The notes beneath the pieces were generated by a model. It ran no database searches. It had not been told where the DNA came from and worked only from the letters and a program-made list of their open reading frames with translations. A program made the translations under genes and the position numbers. A DNA stretch of 55,006 nucleotides. Origin: Candidatus Raymondbacteria bacterium RIFOXYA2_FULL_49_16 (GTDB taxonomy: Bacteria; Fibrobacterota; OXYB2-FULL-49-7; XYB2-FULL-49-35). The stretch lies in NCBI GenBank assembly GCA_001789205.1, contig MFYT01000038.1, positions 1 to 55,006 on the forward strand, written 5' to 3'. Positions 52,501-55,006 of the stretch are shown one piece after another (positions within the stretch are counted from its first letter, which is position 1; each line of letters begins with the position of its first letter).

Positions 52501-55006
52501 CGCCAGGGCCCATGTGCCATCGTCATTGTTCACTGCTGCCCTGGTTTGGCCATCAACCATGATGGTGACTGCAGCCGCACTATCATTGACCGTGCCGCTA
52601 AGCGCGGGTGTCTGGTCATTGGTTATCTTCACGTTAATAGAAACAACAGGCGGCGTGATATCAATGACCAGTTCGTTGGTTGTTGCGTCAGTTGCGACAT
52701 TGCCTGCAATATCTGCGGCCATGACTGCAACATCATATGTACCTTCCGAAATTGCCGTGAGCAAATTATCAGTAAGAACCCAGGTACCATCGCTATTGTT
52801 TGTCGCAGTTAAAGTCTGGCCATCAACAGTGACACTGATAGAAGCTGTGTTGTCATCCACCGTACCGGTAAGCGCAGGTGTCTGATCATTGGTGACAAGC
52901 GCATTGATCGTAATGATTGGAGCGGTCAGGTCGATCGTTAATTCATTAGTCGAAATATCCGCGGCTGCATTATTTGCAAGATCGACCGCGGTAACCAAAA
53001 CATCGTATACGCCTTCTGCAAGCGAAGAAAGCGCGTTATTCGCCAAGGTCCAGGTGCCATCACCATTATTTGTCGCTGATTCGGTCTGGCCATCCACAGT
53101 GACCACGATTAGCGCGGTATTGTCGTTGACCATTCCGGTAAGAGCGGGTGTCTGGTCATTCGTGCTAAGATTATTAACCGTTACGACTGGAGCGGTTGTG
53201 TCTATGGTCAGTTCATTCGTTGTGATATCAGTACCAACATTGCCCGCAGCATCGGCAGCATGGGCAACAACATCATAGGTCCCTTCGGCCATGGTTGAGA
53301 GAAGGTTGTCCGCCAGCGTCCAGGTACCATTGCCATTGTTCATTGCCGCCACAGTCTGACCGGCAACGATGATGCTGACACCTGCCGTGAAATCATCAAC
53401 TGCGCCCGTAAGCAATGGGGTCTGATCCTTGGTAATTTTGGCATTAACGAAAATTACCGGTATGGTGATATCAATGGTCAATTCATTCGTGGTCGCATCA
53501 CTGCCTGCATTTCCGGCAATATCCGTGGCAGTTACGGAAACATCATGTACGCCTTCAGCAATGGTTGCAAGAAGGTTGTCCGCCAGGGTCCAGGTACCAT
53601 TGCCATTGTTCACAGCAGCCATGGTCTGGCCATCAACAGTGACACTAATAGAAGCTGTATTGTCATCCACAGTACCGGTAAGCGCAGGAGTCTGATCATT
53701 GATCAACAGCGCATTCACCGTCACAACCGGGGATGTGATATCAATGGTAAGTTCATTGTTCGTAGCTTCTGTACCAACATTCGTCGCAAGATCAGTAGCT
53801 GCCACAGCAACATCATAGATACCTTCTGTAAGCGTGGTGAGCTGATCATCAGCAAGTGTCCAGGTGCCATCGCCATTGTTTGTTGCAGCCAAAATCTGGC
53901 CATCAACTGTAAGGCTGAGAGATGCTGTATTGTCGTTTACAGTACCAGTTAAAGCAGGAGTCTGATCCTTGGTCAACAGGGTGTTAACTGTCACAACCGG
54001 AGCACTGATATCAATGGTCAGTTCATTGTTAGTTGCATCTGCGCCAATATTGCCCGCGGCGTCTGTTGCGCTTACCGCCATGTCATAGACGCCTTCGGCT
54101 ATGGTGGCAAGCAGATCATTGGCAAGTGTCCAGGTACCATCACCATTGTTCACCGCCGCGATGGTCTGACCTGCAACAGTGATGCTGACAGCTGCGGCAA
54201 CATCATCAACAGCGCCAGTGAGCGCTGGTGTCTGGTCTTTGGTAGTGAGTACGGCTACGGTTACAACAGGAAGAGTGATGTCAATGGTCAATTCATTCAC
54301 CGTAGCGTCATTGGCCGCATTACCTGCAATATCAGTGGCTGTGGCTGCAATATCATACGCGCCTTCTGCTATCGTTGTAAGCTGATTATCAGCAAGCGTC
54401 CATGTGCCATCGCCATTATTTGTGGCGACTAAGGTCTGGCCTGCAACCGTGATACTAATTGCAGCTGCGTTATCATTGATTGTACCAGTCAAAGTAGGCG
54501 TCTGGTCGTTGGTAAGAAGCGCATTCACCGTAATAACCGGGGCAGTGAGATCAATGGTAAGTTCATTGGTGGTGATGTCATTACCGGCATTCCCAAGCAC
54601 ATCAGTGGCAATTGTTGCGATATCATATATCCCCTCGCCTATTGCGGTAAGCAGGTTGTCCGCAAGGGTCCAGGTGCCATCGCCGTTGTTTGTTGCTGCC
54701 AAAGTCTGGCCATCAACCGTGATGCTGATAGATGCTGCGTTGTCGTCTATGGTACCACTCAGAGCAGGCGTTTGATCGTTTGTAGTCAGCATAGAAACCG
54801 TGATAACAGGAGCGATGATATCAATGGTCAGCTCATTGGTTGTGGCATCATTGCCACTATTGCCAGCCAGGTCAATTGTTGTTACCGCCACATCATAAAC
54901 ACCATTGGCAATTGTCGTAAGTTGATCATCGGCAAGTGTCCAGGTGCCATCGCCATTGTTTGTGGCAGCCAAAGTCTGACCATCAACCGTAATGCTAATA
55001 GATGCT
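46597..55006 (-). CDS. Giant surface protein with tandem Ig-like repeats, FN3 domains and FlgD-like sorting domain, N-terminus off right edge
   Basis: More than 2,800 residues are visible; the reading frame is open through the right edge, so the true start is outside. From N to C: 11 complete and one partial tandem ~90-residue Ig-like repeats (motifs NDQTPALTGTV, GDGTWTLADN, GxYDVxVxATDxAGN, TNELTIDITAPVVTV). Next is a region with DSETSMVSLRNFEYSDDSGATWH-type modules, then at least two FN3-like domains (VTDLVSSRVSPTALGLAWTPSASVDADTI; VTGLHATALLRDSIAVSWTASVSADADSI). A Big-like module (KDSNNIVTKDVTWSVIGNVGAINDSGLFTGSQIGVGYIVAS) and beta-rich segments follow. The end is HNYPNPFNPVTVIGYTVPE... 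and the terminal strand KFNKTMKMILIK, the sorting domain shared with other exported proteins here. Likely a surface adhesin or matrix protein; ligand unknown. Confidence 0.88.
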   Translation of the reverse strand, partial: ASISITVDGQTLAATNNGDGTWTLADDQLTTIANGVYDVAVTTIDLAGNSGNDATTNELTIDIIAPVITVSMLTTNDQTPALSGTIDDNAASISITVDGQTLAATNNGDGTWTLADNLLTAIGEGIYDIATIATDVLGNAGNDITTNELTIDLTAPVITVNALLTNDQTPTLTGTINDNAAAISITVAGQTLVATNNGDGTWTLADNQLTTIAEGAYDIAATATDIAGNAANDATVNELTIDITLPVVTVAVLTTKDQTPALTGAVDDVAAAVSITVAGQTIAAVNNGDGTWTLANDLLATIAEGVYDMAVSATDAAGNIGADATNNELTIDISAPVVTVNTLLTKDQTPALTGTVNDNTASLSLTVDGQILAATNNGDGTWTLADDQLTTLTEGIYDVAVAATDLATNVGTEATNNELTIDITSPVVTVNALLINDQTPALTGTVDDNTASISVTVDGQTMAAVNNGNGTWTLADNLLATIAEGVHDVSVTATDIAGNAGSDATTNELTIDITIPVIFVNAKITKDQTPLLTGAVDDFTAGVSIIVAGQTVAAMNNGNGTWTLADNLLSTMAEGTYDVVAHAADAAGNVGTDITTNELTIDTTAPVVTVNNLSTNDQTPALTGMVNDNTALIVVTVDGQTESATNNGDGTWTLANNALSSLAEGVYDVLVTAVDLANNAAADISTNELTIDLTAPIITINALVTNDQTPALTGTVDDNTASISVTVDGQTLTATNNSDGTWVLTDNLLTAISEGTYDVAVMAADIAGNVATDATTNELVIDITPPVVSINVKITNDQTPALSGTVNDSAAAVTIMVDGQTRAAVNNDDGTWALADNQLSLIAEGVYDAVVSATDAAGNIGMDATTSELTIDITAPVVTVIPRSTNDQTPSINGTINDVSAAITVVVGGQAKIAVNNGNNTWTLADNALNPLAEGIYDVMVTATDPAGNTGLDATINELRINLSAPTVTVDVLETRDPTPALTGTVSDPAASISVVVAGQTKAGTNNGDGTWILANNILDTIAPDTYDVAVTATDLSGNYGTDATINELVIIPFIDTNPPIVGYTGPNSIPAAEVTQALNGSGIMTINFKVVDSETSMVSLRNFEYSDDSGATWHAPVNNDASLSFGAGWPNNNGADYRSANVFVSAQAYAFTFNTKHADVTLSHGLITADISTFMVRFSAFDGRNVSVAGVSEALVLDNKAPVIASAISFTTGNPAADSTSIRLAGSFIETHPATNTYYYRLNGGAYSAAIPGTANTAAPAPVQVPHVLTGADSFNAVRLVHVDSLGNTVSSEDSAVRYVKPKQPRQPVLSNSGLSSLRVGVDTALNEAAGLSYAIAVDSAGAITYVQTDGSRSGTAAWQTDSAWGVALATGLSEPVSQYAFRVKSRHLHNSAIESDLSLAAFAAAIAPELFDTNTSQADLQAVERTDASDTVDIYYQVFDQDNANDTIFAEYRNGVSGNWTSLTAVTGSIGAVSASDSSAHKHIFWHAASQLGTAFESDSVQIRLVAKDAQNNFDTLVMAGATLVIDTKAPDTVTDLVSSRVSPTALGLAWTPSASVDADTIMIRYRNDGANPADTGDGMLWTAFAAISAADTITGLVSDHAYNIALFVKDRHNHWSVAACVADTTLDTICPAPVTGLHATALLRDSIAVSWTASVSADADSIKIVYRNDRFALNDSDGTIWGTMSAATLSDTLTGLMDSAWFYISAFVKDDAGNWSAADAGAEDSAFTPDTNTYNMHPDLFAGDTTKNLVISGRYHDGSGRIAIPILIRDRDNAVVTLSLEYSDGAAWHASTAGPWTIPTNSSAAYACSTWIWDAKADLGTIDTLYRVRFIASDGNESDTVSTTAPFLIDTRPPQGVSAIFLDSNGFINTKQPMISFQANGADTITVAFWDTSFNNIYKAAYAPVVQSVAFRAQGVQRIYVSFNDSLGNADTNTYADSTLYDSTMPIAAILKPLSGVRWVKGSVKTIQWSASDAYLSNNASVLSHASAGDAAYTVIKDSLADTGTFFWTVPDVSDSNVTVRFTTKDSACNITIDSVTILIVDKPGIPLLLAITPDNAIVGRDSTLQFAITGIDKDSNNIVTKDVTWSVIGNVGAINDSGLFTGSQIGVGYIVASLNGVSDTTDSIMVKFDVALDSGMNKLLSYLSVTIPFNPDTAKIRLWPMADFAKHDTLRNFVMATPVIDFAGSIPMSYGKNVTFSVDLDSVRFQDSLFDTSKVRVFVYDSAAHGWKIVFNTVPVNHVISFTTNKLVPFVAGIDTQAPVVMNTSDTINAARQGTQFQIKGTIDDNIINSRVTVYYRYGGSVKFDSVTIVDSTGAGYRYTLFVTDHGVEYFVRANDGSLTSVSSRCNVKVKVSHIAQPDSFPTNQWKLFSLPTDAVNDSLMSYMRGFGTNVKEWRLYSWEDTGYSEIGATSDARTAAGKAFWLQIRKKGFYFSVDTGYTIPINQCFTIALRPGQWTTISNPYLFSIGWQRILDSTGHGNMLAGPYTYSDSNWVSPFEVPALKPWEGYYVKNRSDSVITLRIPSVAYVAGVAKTRVPGMDSADVNLEWEVRDNSKRNFRHYFGVIGAKSTPDYDLQLDAPMPPQAPDQGFSTYFVRTSYAKGLTKLITDFSSFKDGGETWVTQVANLVAEMPYKTYVRGAETLPDSMAVYVVDRKRGIRINMKSDSAYVFIADKGEGSRTLQVLVGSKNYVDRHSADVHDIPKAFALAHNYPNPFNPVTVIGYTVPELGKGKMLVCLAIYDIKGQLVRTLINDRVEGGYYKVQWNGRTEKGDYAASGVYFYRMIAGTKFNKTMKMILIK
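51850..55006 (-). repeat. Tandem 270-bp coding repeats of the giant surface protein
   Basis: Eleven complete units plus a partial one, each ~90 codons (270 bp), in the same frame. Each unit runs from a (A/P)PVVTVN strand through D/NDQTPALTG, NNGDGTW and TNELTID. Some blocks are nearly identical in DNA (for example CCAGGTGCCATCGCCATTGTT recurs with few changes). The last unit in reading order (about 51.85-52.1 kb) is the most diverged. The array continues past the right edge. Such arrays expand or contract by recombination, and long antisense ORFs over it are by-products of the repetition. Confidence 0.88.

Noticed and set aside
52226-54775. Series of long plus-strand ORFs across the repeat array
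   Set aside because: They are antisense to the Ig-like repeats, recur with the same 270-bp period and have no start signals or homology.
51850-55006. CRISPR-like regular repetition
   Set aside because: The period is ~270 bp, in-frame and coding for Ig-like domains; there are no short repeats with unique spacers.

Overview
The window reads as chromosome from an anaerobic, polysaccharide-degrading bacterium of the FCB group. Fibrobacterota (Chitinivibrionia-like) is my best guess, with low certainty on the exact phylum. Four large secreted proteins end in a FlgD-like C-terminal domain with an NPFNP motif, typical of FCB/T9SS-like sorting. A GldA-GldF-GldG ABC module is present. The metabolism points to fermentation: a glycyl radical enzyme with its activase, acetate kinase, and a Hyf/Ehr-type membrane complex. 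No tRNA, rRNA, CRISPR array, transposase or phage gene was seen.

Region 1 (1-15.08 kb, all minus strand, visibly more AT-rich than what follows) is a carbohydrate-related locus. It holds a CBM9-like secreted protein (cut by the left edge), a GHL15-like glycoside hydrolase, a secreted parallel beta-helix protein, and a membrane-spanning AraC-type regulator. Then comes a five-gene operon: two secreted beta-propeller proteins, a large cytoplasmic GH38/GH57-like hydrolase, a glycyl-radical activase and a short glycyl radical enzyme. A conserved sequence of about 89 bp occurs twice, upstream of the beta-helix gene and upstream of the propeller/GRE operon, and is a good candidate operator for the regulator. 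The region ends at the decayed remnant of a PHP-domain gene (15.08-15.32 kb).

Region 2 (15.3-19.7 kb) is a Gld-like ABC export module (ATPase, permease, GldG-like auxiliary protein, DUF4340 protein). Region 3 (19.8-27.1 kb) is a complete phosphate operon read leftward from a candidate Pho box: PhoU fused to a low-molecular-weight phosphatase fold lacking its nucleophile, PstS, PstC, PstA, two unlike PstB ATPases and PhoR. The two PstBs have complementary motif losses, predicting a heterodimer with one working and one degenerate ATP site. A STAS protein lies just upstream.

Region 4 (27.7-31.9 kb) has an XRE-cupin regulator, an M20-like protein with missing metal ligands, an intact acetate kinase and a second acetate-kinase-like protein without active-site residues. 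Region 5 (32-40 kb) encodes a six-subunit Hyf-like complex whose large subunit lacks the NiFe cysteines (Ehr type), headed by a gene fusing a small HTH to a PTS EIIA domain.

Region 6 (40.1-45 kb, plus strand) carries an MFS transporter, an Smr protein, a secreted beta-helix protein and a sulfatase. Region 7 (45-55 kb, minus strand) holds a giant repeat protein whose N-terminus is beyond the right edge, an SH3-type envelope protein and an RsuA-family pseudouridine synthase. The giant protein carries 11 complete tandem 90-residue Ig-like repeats plus one partial.
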